A stretch of 64,000 bases of DNA, taken from an uncultured Erythrobacter sp. GTDB lineage: Bacteria; Pseudomonadota; Alphaproteobacteria; Sphingomonadales; Sphingomonadaceae. The stretch covers positions 744,001 through 808,000 of the forward strand of contig NZ_CANMZM010000002.1 in NCBI RefSeq assembly GCF_947502395.1, read 5' to 3'. Shown in pieces: positions 16,886 to 25,929 of this stretch (the stretch's first letter is position 1; every line of letters begins with the position of its first letter). The notes beneath the pieces are model-generated. The model was not told the DNA's origin and ran no database searches. It worked only from the letters and a program-made list of their open reading frames with translations. The position numbers and the translations under genes are program-made.

Positions 16886-19800
16886 ATGAACTTCCGTAAT
16901 CTTTCAGCCTGGTCGATCCGCAACCCGGTGATCCCTCTCGTCCTTTTCACCGCCGTGCTGTTTGCCGGGCTGGTGAGTTTCACTCGCATGGACATCACCA
17001 ATAACCCGGATGTCGAATTTCCTGCGGTCACTGTTGGCATTTCCCAGCCCGGCGCCGCGCCAAGCGAGATTGAAAACCAGATCACTCAGCAGGTCGAAAG
17101 CGCAGTGCGTTCGATCAATGGAGTGAAGCAAATCTCTTCCACGGCGAGTGAGGGCTTTTCCAACACCTTTGTGGAATTTGAGGTTGGCACCGACGCGAAT
17201 ATCGTCGTCGCAGAGGTCAAGAACGCCGTAGACCGCATCCGAGGCAGCCTGCCGGACGGAATTCAGGAGCCTCGTGTAAACAAGATTGAGGCGGCTGGCG
17301 GTTTCCTTGGCATTTATGCCGTGCAGGCAAGTGACCTTACTATTGAACAACTAAGCTGGTTCATTGACGACACTGTCTCGAAGCAGTTGCTCGATATTAC
17401 CGGCATGGCCGAAGCGGGCCGATTTGGTGGTGTAGACCGCGCAATCGAAGTGATCCTTGATCCTGCAAAGATGCAAGCGTTTGGCGTAACTGCTTCGCAG
17501 ATCAATAACGTCCTGCGTCAATCGAACGTCGACGCGGCGGGTGGTCTCGCCGAAGTCGGCGGCACGCGCCAATCGCTCAGGGTCCTGGGCAATAACGACA
17601 CCGCTTATGAGCTTTCTCAGCGCCAGCTCCAATTGGGCGGCGGTCGCACGGTTCGCCTCGCAGACGTGGCGACGGTTCGCGATGGCTTTTCGGAGCGCAC
17701 CTCGATCAGCGAAGTGCGCGACAAGGAGGTCGTCAATTTCTTCATGAGCCGTGCTAAAGGCGCTTCAGATGTCACCGTTTTTGAGCAAGCCCAAGCCAAA
17801 ATCGCGGAGATTCAGGCGGCAAATCCTGACCTAGAATTCATTCCGCTCTTCAACACGGTGAAATATACCAAGAGTCAATATGCAAGCTCGATGCAGGCCC
17901 TGATCGAGGGCGCTGTGCTTGCGGTTGTCGTGGTGTTCTTGTTCTTGCGTGACTGGCGCGCGACATTCATCAGCGCGGTCGCCATTCCACTGTCCGCTAT
18001 CCCAACATTCTTCTTCATGGACCTGCTTGGGTTCAATCTGAACTTCCTGTCTTTGCTCGCGCTTGGTCTCGTGGCTGGAGTGTTGGTCGATGACGCGATC
18101 GTGGAGATCGAGAACATCGTCAGGCACATGCGAATGGGCAAGACCGCCTATCAGGCCAGTATTGATGCCGCCGATGAGATCGGACTGCCCGTGGTGGCGA
18201 CCAGCTTCTGTATTGTTGCAGTCTTCCTACCAGTGGGTCTGATGCCCGGTATTTCGGGACAGTTCTTCCAGAACTTTGGCCTCACTGTCGTGGTTGCGGT
18301 GCTTATGTCGCTCGCAGTTGCGCGGATGATCACCCCACTGATGGCGGCTTACTTCCTTTCCGCAAAGGGTCACGCGGACCATGGCGGCGGCAAGTGGATG
18401 GAGTGGTATCTTCGCATCCTCGAATGGACGCTCAGCACTGAAACCATGAACCGCTTGCGTGAAGGAGTTGAGGGGCCACGCTCACGTTGGCTTTACACGC
18501 TTGGGCTGCTTGTCACCTCAATTCTAATGTTGGCTGTGCCCGCATTTGTTGTCTTCGCGCTTTGGGGCGTGGTCGGCGAAGTCGGTCTTCACGGCAAGAT
18601 CGCAGGCCTAGTTTCAAGCGACCAATATGGCTTTGTATTCAAGACCGTTGCCAAGATCTTTGAGGTTGTACAGTTGCTGTGTGTGACCTTCATTGGAGGG
18701 ATTGCGACGTGGCTTACGCTCAAGTTTCTCGAGCTGTTTGCAGGTTTTGGATCACGCTTCCGCGAGTCCATGCGCTATCTCACCGCGCGCTTCCATGACC
18801 ATCGCGTGTGGATGCTTGGAATGGGCTGGATGTCACTCTTGGTGACCTTGGTGCTATTTGGCTCGGTCCCTGGCCAGTTCCAACCCGACATTAACGATTC
18901 GAATGCCGAAATTGCCGTTGAAATGGTGCCCGGCACCACGCTTGCCGGAACAAAGCGAGTGGTCGATCAGGTGGCTGACGTCCTCTACGCGGAGCAAGAA
19001 GTTGAAGTTGTGCTTGAGCGCATTCGTATTGGCGAAGCGACCATGTACATCACCTTGAAAGAGGATCGCGAGCGGTCTTCGATCGTCTTTCAGCGTGAAA
19101 TGACACCCATCCTCAACCAAATTCCCGACGCACGCATCCGCTTTGTCGCCGAAAACTTCGGTGGTGGCGGGTCAGGGCGTGACTTGACGGTAATGCTCGC
19201 CGGCTCTGATCCCGTGCTGCTCAATGAGACCGCGACCCAAGTCATCGAAGAGATGAAAGGGCTCAACTCGATTGTCGCTCCCCGCATCGGAGCTGATCTG
19301 CGTCGACCTGAGATCATCATAACTCCCAATGAGCAATTGGCAGCTGAATTAGGCGTCTCGACGCTTGCTCTCAGCCAAGCAATCCGCATCGCGACTCTGG
19401 GCGAAATCGAGCAGAATGCCGCCAAATTCTCGCTTTCGGATCGTCAGATCCCGATCGAGGTCAAACTTGGCGAAGATGCTCGTGGCCGCATGACCACGAT
19501 CCAAAACCTGCCCGTGCAGACGATTGATGGCGGAACGGTTCCGCTGTCTCGTGTGGCTGATATCGAGTTCGGCTCTGGCCCGACTACGATCCAACGCTTC
19601 AATCAGAATCGCCGTGTGTTCATCGGTGCTGACCTTGCGAGCGGCGTGCTCAGAGGCAATGCGCAAGAACAGATTGATGCGCTTCCCACTTTGCAAAACC
19701 TGCCTCAAGGCGTGATCCGCGATGCGGTTGGCCAAGATGAGATTCAGGAAGAATTGATGGCAAACCTTACGGTTGCGATCATCTCAGGTGTGCTTCTGGT

Positions 19801-20386
19801 ATTTGCCTGCCTTGTGCTTCTCTACAAACGTTTGATGAGTCCACTGGTCAACATGACCTCGCTCGCCCTCGCGCCGCTGGGTGGTATCATGCTGATTTGG
19901 CTGGTCGGGATGCCGCAATCTATGCCGGTGTACATCGGTATTCTGCTGCTCCTTGGGATTGTTTCCAAGAACTCGATCCTGCTTATCGACTTTGCAATTG
20001 AGGAGATGGAGAAGGGCACAGAAAAGCTCGAAGCCATTATGGAAGCGGGTCATAAGCGGGCTCAGCCGATTGTGATGACGACGGTCGCGATGACCGCTGG
20101 AATGATCCCTACCTCGATTTCGCTTACCGGCGACGGCGCTTGGCGCCAGCCAATGGGCATTGTCGTGATTGGCGGCTTGATCCTTTCGACGGTGCTCACA
20201 TTGCTGATTGTGCCTGCGGGCTTCAGCCTTGCTGACGGCGTTGAGAAGCGCATTGGCCCATGGATGCGCCGCACGCTCCTCACGTACAAGCCCGGCGATG
20301 ATGTCAGACCGATCGCGCCTGAACAGGTCCCAGGCGGTGCGGTTCCTGCTACGCGGCTACCGCCCGGAGCCGAGCCTGCCGAATAA
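16886..20386 (+). CDS. RND efflux permease with an extra membrane insert
   Basis: This proton-driven efflux pump subunit has 1166 residues, about 100 more than usual. The first half contains an N-terminal helix, porter domain, and the TM2-TM6 block including the GLVAGVLVDDAIVEIENI motif of TM4, whose aspartates carry protons. The second half repeats the pattern, with VYIGILLLLGIVSKNSILLID. Between them, about residues 500-635, lies an insert with two extra hydrophobic segments (LYTLGLLVTSILMLAVPAF and VVQLLCVTFIGGIATWL) where most pumps have one short amphipathic helix. Substrates cannot be told; the adaptor gene precedes it. Confidence 0.9.
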   Translation: MNFRNLSAWSIRNPVIPLVLFTAVLFAGLVSFTRMDITNNPDVEFPAVTVGISQPGAAPSEIENQITQQVESAVRSINGVKQISSTASEGFSNTFVEFEVGTDANIVVAEVKNAVDRIRGSLPDGIQEPRVNKIEAAGGFLGIYAVQASDLTIEQLSWFIDDTVSKQLLDITGMAEAGRFGGVDRAIEVILDPAKMQAFGVTASQINNVLRQSNVDAAGGLAEVGGTRQSLRVLGNNDTAYELSQRQLQLGGGRTVRLADVATVRDGFSERTSISEVRDKEVVNFFMSRAKGASDVTVFEQAQAKIAEIQAANPDLEFIPLFNTVKYTKSQYASSMQALIEGAVLAVVVVFLFLRDWRATFISAVAIPLSAIPTFFFMDLLGFNLNFLSLLALGLVAGVLVDDAIVEIENIVRHMRMGKTAYQASIDAADEIGLPVVATSFCIVAVFLPVGLMPGISGQFFQNFGLTVVVAVLMSLAVARMITPLMAAYFLSAKGHADHGGGKWMEWYLRILEWTLSTETMNRLREGVEGPRSRWLYTLGLLVTSILMLAVPAFVVFALWGVVGEVGLHGKIAGLVSSDQYGFVFKTVAKIFEVVQLLCVTFIGGIATWLTLKFLELFAGFGSRFRESMRYLTARFHDHRVWMLGMGWMSLLVTLVLFGSVPGQFQPDINDSNAEIAVEMVPGTTLAGTKRVVDQVADVLYAEQEVEVVLERIRIGEATMYITLKEDRERSSIVFQREMTPILNQIPDARIRFVAENFGGGGSGRDLTVMLAGSDPVLLNETATQVIEEMKGLNSIVAPRIGADLRRPEIIITPNEQLAAELGVSTLALSQAIRIATLGEIEQNAAKFSLSDRQIPIEVKLGEDARGRMTTIQNLPVQTIDGGTVPLSRVADIEFGSGPTTIQRFNQNRRVFIGADLASGVLRGNAQEQIDALPTLQNLPQGVIRDAVGQDEIQEELMANLTVAIISGVLLVFACLVLLYKRLMSPLVNMTSLALAPLGGIMLIWLVGMPQSMPVYIGILLLLGIVSKNSILLIDFAIEEMEKGTEKLEAIMEAGHKRAQPIVMTTVAMTAGMIPTSISLTGDGAWRQPMGIVVIGGLILSTVLTLLIVPAGFSLADGVEKRIGPWMRRTLLTYKPGDDVRPIAPEQVPGGAVPATRLPPGAEPAE

Positions 20387-20462
20387 GGCAGCCATCTTGC
20401 CTAGAAGTGCGGTGCCTTGGGTCTTTCCCAATCGCCGTCTTTGGGGCAGATAGCGCGACGTC

Positions 20463-21755
20463 ATGGCAAGTACGGCTCAATCCATACCTTTGAAGTTCGG
20501 CGGAGAACCGCTCACGCCTGATCGTGCGCGGCGGATGCGTTGGACGGCGACCGGCCTGCTCGCTGCCATGGGCGTGCTGTTCTTCACAACGCATGGCCTG
20601 GTCCCAGCGCACCCTGCATGGGGCTATGTCAATGCCTTTGCCGAAGCGGCGATGGTGGGCGGGCTTGCCGATTGGTTTGCGGTGACCGCTTTGTTCCGCC
20701 ACCCGCTTGGACTCCCCATCCCGCACACGGCGATCGTGCCTTCGAACAAGGACCGTATCGCCGATACCATGGGGCAATTCCTCAGGGAAAACTTCCTCAC
20801 ACCCGCAGTTGTTGCACGGCGCATGTCGAACATGAATGTCGCGCGGGCGATTGGTGATTTTCTCGCCGTGCAGCCCGATGAGGCGGATGGGGAAACTCGT
20901 TCGCGGATCACTGGCGGTGCGGCTGAGCTGCTCGCCGAAGTGCTCGAATCGCTCGATCCAGACAGGCTAGGCAATCAGGTGCGCGCCGGTCTCGGTAATC
21001 AATTAGCGAAGATCGATGTATCGCCACTTGCAGGGCGAATGCTTGAGAACACAATGGTGGATCAGCGCCACTTACCGCTCATCAATGGCTTTGTTCGTTG
21101 GGCCGGGCTGACGCTTGAGGACAATGAGGAGACCGTACGCAACATCATTCACGACCGCGTGAACGGCGTTTTGCGTTGGGCCGGGCTTGATAAGACCATA
21201 TCCTCCAACGTGCTCGACGGCCTCTACAAATTGCTTGCCGAGGTGCTGGTTGATCCCGAACACCCCTTGCGCGGCAAGGTTGAGGAAGGGCTGCAGAAAC
21301 TCGCCTCTGACCTGCGCAATGATCCGGAGACCCGCGAGCGCGTAGAAGAGATGAAGCGCGACCTTCTCGAAAACCCGGCGGTTGCTGAATGGTGGATGGG
21401 AGTGTGGGAGCGTATTCGTCAATCGTTGATCCGCCGTGCGCGCGATCCGGAGAGCGAACTTGGAACAGACTTGCGCAACAGCTTGGCGGATCTCGGCGAA
21501 GCACTGAAGCAAGATGAGCGTCTCCAGACCCAAATCAACCGTTTCGCCCGCCGCACTGCCGCCGGGATTGCCACCCGCTATGGCACGGAGATTGTGACCC
21601 TGGTGTCAGAGACTGTGAAGCGCTGGGACGCAACGACCATTACGGGCCGGATCGAGACGGCAGTGGGGCGTGACCTTCAGTTTATCCGCATCAACGGCAC
21701 GATTGTCGGCGGCCTTGTCGGCATGACACTGCACTTCATTGTGAGTTTTATGTGA
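20463..21755 (+). CDS. DUF445 family membrane protein
   Basis: The protein of 430 residues belongs to DUF445 (YjiN-like). An N-terminal membrane helix (TGLLAAMGVLFFTTH) leads into the family signature YVNAFAEAAMVGGLADWFAVTALFRHPLGLPIPHTAIVP, quoted here only as landmarks YVNAFAEA, GGLADWFAVTALF and PIPHTAIVP. A long helical region follows, with many Arg/Glu repeats (about 130-380), and a second membrane helix closes the protein (IRINGTIVGGLVGMTLHFI). Function is unknown in the family. It follows the efflux operon on the same strand at 76 bases. Confidence 0.88.
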   Translation: MASTAQSIPLKFGGEPLTPDRARRMRWTATGLLAAMGVLFFTTHGLVPAHPAWGYVNAFAEAAMVGGLADWFAVTALFRHPLGLPIPHTAIVPSNKDRIADTMGQFLRENFLTPAVVARRMSNMNVARAIGDFLAVQPDEADGETRSRITGGAAELLAEVLESLDPDRLGNQVRAGLGNQLAKIDVSPLAGRMLENTMVDQRHLPLINGFVRWAGLTLEDNEETVRNIIHDRVNGVLRWAGLDKTISSNVLDGLYKLLAEVLVDPEHPLRGKVEEGLQKLASDLRNDPETRERVEEMKRDLLENPAVAEWWMGVWERIRQSLIRRARDPESELGTDLRNSLADLGEALKQDERLQTQINRFARRTAAGIATRYGTEIVTLVSETVKRWDATTITGRIETAVGRDLQFIRINGTIVGGLVGMTLHFIVSFM

Positions 21756-21857
21756 GGGCCGGGCAACGGATACGCATTAAGTGAGTATCCATATTCGCAA
21801 TCTATCTTGTGAGTTGAAGCGCATCAGCTTACTGAACTTTATCTAAGGGGAACCAAC

Positions 21858-22499
21858 GTGACAATCGACGATTCAGTCGTACTGATGGCGTTCAGCGTGG
21901 ATCACGCTGCGAGGGTTGCGAAATTGTCCAAATCTCGCTTGACGCGCTGGGATAAACTTGGATTTTTCTCGCCGGAATACTCGGACGAAAGTGATCGTGG
22001 TAAACCATATGCGCGAGTCTATTCGTTCAATGATCTTGTCGGTCTCCGAACTCTTGCGCTGCTTACTGACAAATATGGTGTCACACTGAGTGAACTTAAG
22101 AAGGTCGCTCCAGAGTTAGAGAAGCGCGCTACAAGACCTTGGTCTGAACTTCAGCTCGCGGTCGTCAAACGTAAAGTAGTCTTTGATCTCGATACAGCAC
22201 CGCGCGACGGCGATGGACAGCTTATTGGAAGGTTCATCCCCCTCGGTCCAATAGCTGCAGAAGTTGCTGCTGACGCGGGAGACCTTCGTAGTAGAGATTC
22301 GACCAAGGTAGGAATGATTGAGCGAACGCCATTCGTGTCGCACAAACGACCTGTGCTGGCAGGCACTCGCATTCCAGCTGCGGCTATCGAGAGCTTCTTG
22401 ATCGAGGGTTACAGCGATGACGACATTATAGCTGAGTATCCTTCGCTGAACCGCGAGGATATCGGAGCCGTGCGTAATTACATGAAGGTGGCTGCCTGA
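21858..22499 (+). CDS. Antitoxin-like protein: MerR-type helix-turn-helix plus DUF433
   Basis: The protein of 213 residues has two parts. The N-terminus (about 10-65) resembles a MerR-type winged helix: AARVAKLSKSRLTRWDKLG, then YSFNDLVGLRTLALL. The C-terminus (about 140-213) is a DUF433 domain with KRPVLAGTRIPAAAIESFL and YSDDDIIAEYPSLNREDI. DUF433 proteins are frequently paired with PIN-like DUF5615 proteins and are thought to act as antitoxins; the next gene is such a partner. The start is GTG, preceded by AAGGGG. Local base composition is A/T-richer than the neighbours, consistent with an acquired cassette. Confidence 0.8.
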   Translation: MTIDDSVVLMAFSVDHAARVAKLSKSRLTRWDKLGFFSPEYSDESDRGKPYARVYSFNDLVGLRTLALLTDKYGVTLSELKKVAPELEKRATRPWSELQLAVVKRKVVFDLDTAPRDGDGQLIGRFIPLGPIAAEVAADAGDLRSRDSTKVGMIERTPFVSHKRPVLAGTRIPAAAIESFLIEGYSDDDIIAEYPSLNREDIGAVRNYMKVAA

Positions 22500-22897
22500 A
22501 AACTACACGCATCCTGACTTTTCTCTCGGACGAATGCGTAAACGAGTCTGCGTGCAGGTTCCTCGAGGGGCGAGGGCACACCGTGTTGCGCGCACGGGAG
22601 AAGGTTCCAGAAGGGACGCCCGATCCGATTGTCGCCAAAGTTTCTCAAGATCTAGAAGCGATCCTGCTGACCGACGATACTGACTTTGATAGCTTCGTTG
22701 CGAAACGGCAAGATGGGCAAAAGATGCGTTTCCGTAAGCTCAGTCGAATTCGTCTCGGGTGCAAACATTCTCAAATTGTAAATCGGTTGGAGGCCACAAT
22801 CGAGTTGATCGAATTTGAATATGAGCTCGCTCAAGGTCGAAAAGACAAACGCATAATCATTGATATAAAGCCAACTCTTATCCGTCTGCTTCGTTGA
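22496..22897 (+). CDS. DUF5615 PIN-like toxin candidate with CTG start
   Basis: The predicted protein of about 133 residues has the DUF5615 pattern: RILTFLSDECVNESACRFL at the start, then GHTVLRAREKVPEGTPDPIV and ILLTDDTDFDSFVA, giving the acidic residues expected of a PIN-like nuclease (D/E near 12-13, DP near 43, DDTDFD near 60). The frame has no ATG in the right place. The homologous start fits a CTG at 22496 that overlaps the antitoxin stop as CTGA, in the position where ATGA is usual; the first GTG (22583) would delete the first active-site acid. The C-terminus is longer than the minimal domain. Either a rare start codon or a disabled toxin is possible. Confidence 0.65.
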   Translation: MKTTRILTFLSDECVNESACRFLEGRGHTVLRAREKVPEGTPDPIVAKVSQDLEAILLTDDTDFDSFVAKRQDGQKMRFRKLSRIRLGCKHSQIVNRLEATIELIEFEYELAQGRKDKRIIIDIKPTLIRLLR

Positions 22898-22905
22898 GGG
22901 CGCAC

Positions 22906-22940
22906 AAAAAACCTCCGGCAAGTCCGAAGCTTGCCGGAGG
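22906..22940 (-). terminator. Rho-independent terminator of etfBA
   Basis: CCTCCGGCAAG (22912-22922) pairs perfectly with CTTGCCGGAGG (22930-22940). Read on the minus strand, the hairpin is followed by six T residues (22911-22906), 35 bases after the etfA stop. The plus-strand toxin-like gene ends just before it but would have an A tract, so termination is directed at etfA. Confidence 0.9.
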
Positions 22941-22975
22941 TAACTAACGATTTCAGACCCTCGAAAACAGTTGCG

Positions 22976-23908
22976 TTAAAGCGCTCCGGTCATCTCCGGC
23001 ACTGCGTTAAACAGGTCTGCGACCAGACCGATGTCAGCGACTTGGAAAATCGGTGCGTCTTCGTCTTTGTTGATCGCGATGATGACTTTGGAGTCCTTCA
23101 TCCCGGCCAGGTGCTGAATCGCGCCTGAGATGCCGATAGCGATGTAAACTTCTGGTGCCACGATCTTGCCGGTTTGGCCAACTTGGTAATCGTTGGGCAC
23201 ATAGCCAGCGTCAACCGCTGCACGCGATGCACCGATCGCTGCACCCAGCTTGTCAGCCAGCGGGTTGATGACCTGTTCGAAGGTTTCGCTGTCTTTAAGG
23301 GCACGTCCGCCAGAAACGATGACCTTAGCAGCAGTCAGTTCTGGACGATCGCCGCCGTCGGCGACTTCGCGGCTTACGAAGGTTGAGATGCCGGCATCGC
23401 CTGCGCCGCTTGCGTCTTCAACAGAAGCCGAACCACCTTCGGTTGCCGCCTTTTCAAAGGCGGTGCCGCGAACGGTGATGACGAGTTTTGCGTCCGAGCT
23501 TTCTACCGTAGCAATCGCGTTGCCTGCGTAAATCGGACGGGTGAAGGCCTTTGGACCCTCGACCGAGAGAATGTCCGAGATCTGCATCACGTCGAGCATA
23601 GCTGCGACGCGCGGTGCAATGTTTTTGCCCGAGGTCGTCGCAGGTGCGAGCAGTGCGTCGTAGTCAGCCATAAGGCCAGCCACCAGCGGAGCAACGTTCT
23701 CAGCGAGGCCTTCGCCGTAAGCTGCGTCGTCCGCTTTGAGCACTTTCGAAACGCCAGCGATTTTCGCTGCCGCATCTGCTGCGCCGCCGCAGTTTGAGCC
23801 TGCAACCAGAGCGGTTACGTCGCCAAGCTTGGCAGCGGCAGTGACCACTGCGAGTGTCGCATCGTTGACGGATGCATTGTCGTGTTCGACCAGAACCAGA
23901 GTGTTCAT
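22976..23908 (-). CDS. etfA: Electron transfer flavoprotein subunit alpha
   Basis: EtfA binds FAD and, with EtfB, carries electrons from acyl-CoA dehydrogenases to ETF-ubiquinone oxidoreductase. The 310-residue protein has the N-terminal alpha/beta domain and the conserved C-terminal FAD-binding half. Landmarks are [54 protein letters not shown] and the final [19 protein letters not shown]. It lies 32 bases after etfB and ends before a strong terminator. The acyl-CoA dehydrogenase at 47.5 kb is a plausible electron donor. Confidence 0.96.
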   Translation of the reverse strand: MNTLVLVEHDNASVNDATLAVVTAAAKLGDVTALVAGSNCGGAADAAAKIAGVSKVLKADDAAYGEGLAENVAPLVAGLMADYDALLAPATTSGKNIAPRVAAMLDVMQISDILSVEGPKAFTRPIYAGNAIATVESSDAKLVITVRGTAFEKAATEGGSASVEDASGAGDAGISTFVSREVADGGDRPELTAAKVIVSGGRALKDSETFEQVINPLADKLGAAIGASRAAVDAGYVPNDYQVGQTGKIVAPEVYIAIGISGAIQHLAGMKDSKVIIAINKDEDAPIFQVADIGLVADLFNAVPEMTGAL

Positions 23909-23940
23909 ATCTGTTTGTCCTTTTCCTTTAGCCGGGCCGC

Positions 23941-24687
23941 TTAAGCGATCCCCAGCTCCTTGATCTTGGCGACTAGAGCGGCGACGTCCTCGACCTTCTC
24001 ACCCGCTTGGCGAACGGGGGGTTCGGCCACATTGGTGGTGGTGAGGCGCGGCGTGATATCTACACCGAAATCGCCAGGTGCTTTCGTGTCGAGGGGCTTC
24101 TTCTTCGCCTTCATGATGTTGGGAAGCGAGGCATAGCGCGGCTCGTTCAAGCGAAGGTCAGTGGTGACAATCGCTGGCATGGTGAGCTTGACCGTTTCAA
24201 GGCCGCCATCAATCTCGCGCTTCACACTGACGCTGTCGCCGTCAACTTCGACGGTGTTGGCAAAGGTGCCTTGCGGACGGCCCATAAGAGCAGCGAGCAT
24301 TTGGCCGGTCTGATTGCTGTCGTCAGAGATCGACTGCTTACCGAGCACCACGAGGCCGGGCTGCTCTTCGTCAGCGATAGCCTTGAGGATCTTGGCGACT
24401 GCCAGCGGCTCAACCTCTTCATCCGTTTCAACCAGGATCGCGCGGTCCGCGCCCATGGCAAGGGCTGTACGCAGGGTTTCTTGAGCCTTTGCTGGACCAA
24501 CCGAAACCGCGATGATCTCTTCTGCCTTGCCTGCTTCCTTGATGCGGATCGCTTCTTCCACCGCGATCTCATCGAAGGGGTTCATGCTCATCTTGACATT
24601 GGCGAGGTCAACGCCGGTGCCATCGGCTTTGACCCGCGGCTTGACGTTGTAGTCGATCACCCGCTTGACGGGGACGAGGATTTTCAT
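23941..24687 (-). CDS. etfB: Electron transfer flavoprotein subunit beta
   Basis: EtfB is the AMP-binding partner of EtfA. The protein of 248 residues starts [19 protein letters not shown] and contains [30 protein letters not shown] and the recognition-loop region [20 protein letters not shown] that docks onto dehydrogenases. The N-terminal and middle motifs and the length match the family. It is the first gene of the etfBA operon, with a palindromic candidate operator about 75 bases upstream. Confidence 0.96.
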   Translation of the reverse strand: MKILVPVKRVIDYNVKPRVKADGTGVDLANVKMSMNPFDEIAVEEAIRIKEAGKAEEIIAVSVGPAKAQETLRTALAMGADRAILVETDEEVEPLAVAKILKAIADEEQPGLVVLGKQSISDDSNQTGQMLAALMGRPQGTFANTVEVDGDSVSVKREIDGGLETVKLTMPAIVTTDLRLNEPRYASLPNIMKAKKKPLDTKAPGDFGVDITPRLTTTNVAEPPVRQAGEKVEDVAALVAKIKELGIA

Positions 24688-24761
24688 GGCGGTTCCTTTC
24701 CCATTGCGCAGCCCGCAGACAATTGCGGGAGCGAATAAACTTGTGCCGGCGCCCTAGCTTG

Positions 24762-24779
24762 CGTTTACGTAAACGTCAA
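24762..24779 (-). promoter_or_regulatory. Palindromic operator candidate upstream of etfBA
   Basis: CGTTTACGTAAACG (24762-24775) is a perfect 14-base palindrome. On the minus strand it overlaps a consensus-like -35 hexamer TTGACG (24779-24774), about 75-90 bases upstream of the etfB start. Sites of this TTTACGTAAA type placed across a -35/-10 spacer resemble operators of MerR-family LiuR regulators of branched-chain amino acid and fatty acid catabolism. That assignment is from memory and is an inference. Confidence 0.5.
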
Positions 24780-24952
24780 CCTTGGAGAGCAGCTCTCATA
24801 GGGGACCAGCAAATGGCTTGCATTGGTCCAGCCCACTCGTCAATTCATTCTGTCATTTATGGCTAATTCCCGCAGAAAACGAACAAAATCTGGACTCACG
24901 TCGCTGCCGTGATTGCGCTGTGCTATATGGAGTTGGGTTGGGAGGAATTGGA

Positions 24953-25474
24953 ATGATCCGGCGTCTTGTAAATTTTGCTGCAGCGCTTGTTTTGGGCGCA
25001 AGTTGTGCGCTTCCCTTGGCCGCACAAGAAACACGGATGGCCGAGGCTGGTGCCGAGCCGCCCACTGCCACCCTGGCCGAAATGGACTGGCTGGTTGGGC
25101 AATGGTCGGGCGAAGGAATAGGGCGCGCGCCGGCCATGGAAAGTTGGCTGCCAGCAACAGGCGGAATGATGGTCGGAACCTTCGTCCAGCAGACGGTTGA
25201 TGGCGGTATCATGTTTACCGAGCACCTCTATCTGATGGAGGAAGAAGGCACGCTGGTGCTCCGCTTGAAGCACTTCAATGCAGACCTTACCGGCTGGGAG
25301 GAGAAGGACGATATGCTCAGCTTCCGCCTCGTCGCGATTGAGCCATGCTTGGCATATTTCAACGCGCTGACCTTGCGCTGTGCTGATGCGGAGAAACCCG
25401 GTGAAGGCTTAGTCGCGGCGGTGCGGATGCAGAGCGGCAACGAGCTGATCTTCAAGTTTGAGGCGATGGACTAG
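24953..25474 (+). CDS. Exported DUF6265 family protein
   Basis: The protein of 173 residues has a signal peptide (about 1-24, ending LAAQ) and a DUF6265 domain. The domain opens with AEMDWLVGQWSGEG and ESWLPATGGMMVGTF and continues as a beta-rich, lipocalin-like barrel with an FTEHLYLMEEEG strand. The ligand and function of the family are unknown. ATG 24953 follows GGAGGAATTG and starts the signal peptide; longer upstream readings are not protein-like. The stop interlocks with that of the convergent GFA gene (CTAG). Confidence 0.78.
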   Translation: MIRRLVNFAAALVLGASCALPLAAQETRMAEAGAEPPTATLAEMDWLVGQWSGEGIGRAPAMESWLPATGGMMVGTFVQQTVDGGIMFTEHLYLMEEEGTLVLRLKHFNADLTGWEEKDDMLSFRLVAIEPCLAYFNALTLRCADAEKPGEGLVAAVRMQSGNELIFKFEAMD

Positions 25475-25929
25475 TCGCTCCGCCCGGCAAATGATCTCGC
25501 AAGCGCTGGGTAATCTTCCGGCGGTGGAAATCCGGCGTATTGGTGCGCAGAACCAAGAAGCGCCCAATCCTGCGCTTCGTTGGTATACATTTCGACATGT
25601 GGCCGTCCGCGGGGAGGGTCATCGAGCAGTGTGAGGCGGACATTCACAACCGGCGTCTCCCCCGGCGGGACCGTGTAGATCCAACTCTTACAACTGTCGC
25701 AATACCAATGCTCTACCTCGCCGCGCAGCGCACCGATGACGGGTTGCCCCGCCGTCAGTTCAAATGCTTCACGAGCGAAAACGCCGCTCACCGAATATGC
25801 ACTTGAGGTAAGCCGCTGACAGCCTCTGCAGTGGCAGGCCAGCGTCATCAATGGAGGGCTTGAAATCGAGAAAGTGACGCTGCCGCAACGGCAGCGCCCC
25901 GTTTCGATAGATTTCTTGCCTACGTCCAA
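25471..25929 (-). CDS. GFA-family (glutathione-dependent formaldehyde-activating-like) protein
   Basis: This small zinc-binding enzyme-like protein has 152 residues. The zinc ligands are spread in the family pattern: GRCRCGSV near the start, LACHCRGCQRLTSSAYS in the middle and WYCDSCKSWIY later. The family is named for one member acting on S-hydroxymethylglutathione, but most members have no proven activity. The start directly abuts the sucC stop, so it is probably expressed from the sucC promoter. The C-terminus shares four bases with the convergent DUF6265 gene. Confidence 0.82.
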   Translation of the reverse strand: MDVGKKSIETGRCRCGSVTFSISSPPLMTLACHCRGCQRLTSSAYSVSGVFAREAFELTAGQPVIGALRGEVEHWYCDSCKSWIYTVPPGETPVVNVRLTLLDDPPRGRPHVEMYTNEAQDWALLGSAHQYAGFPPPEDYPALARSFAGRSD

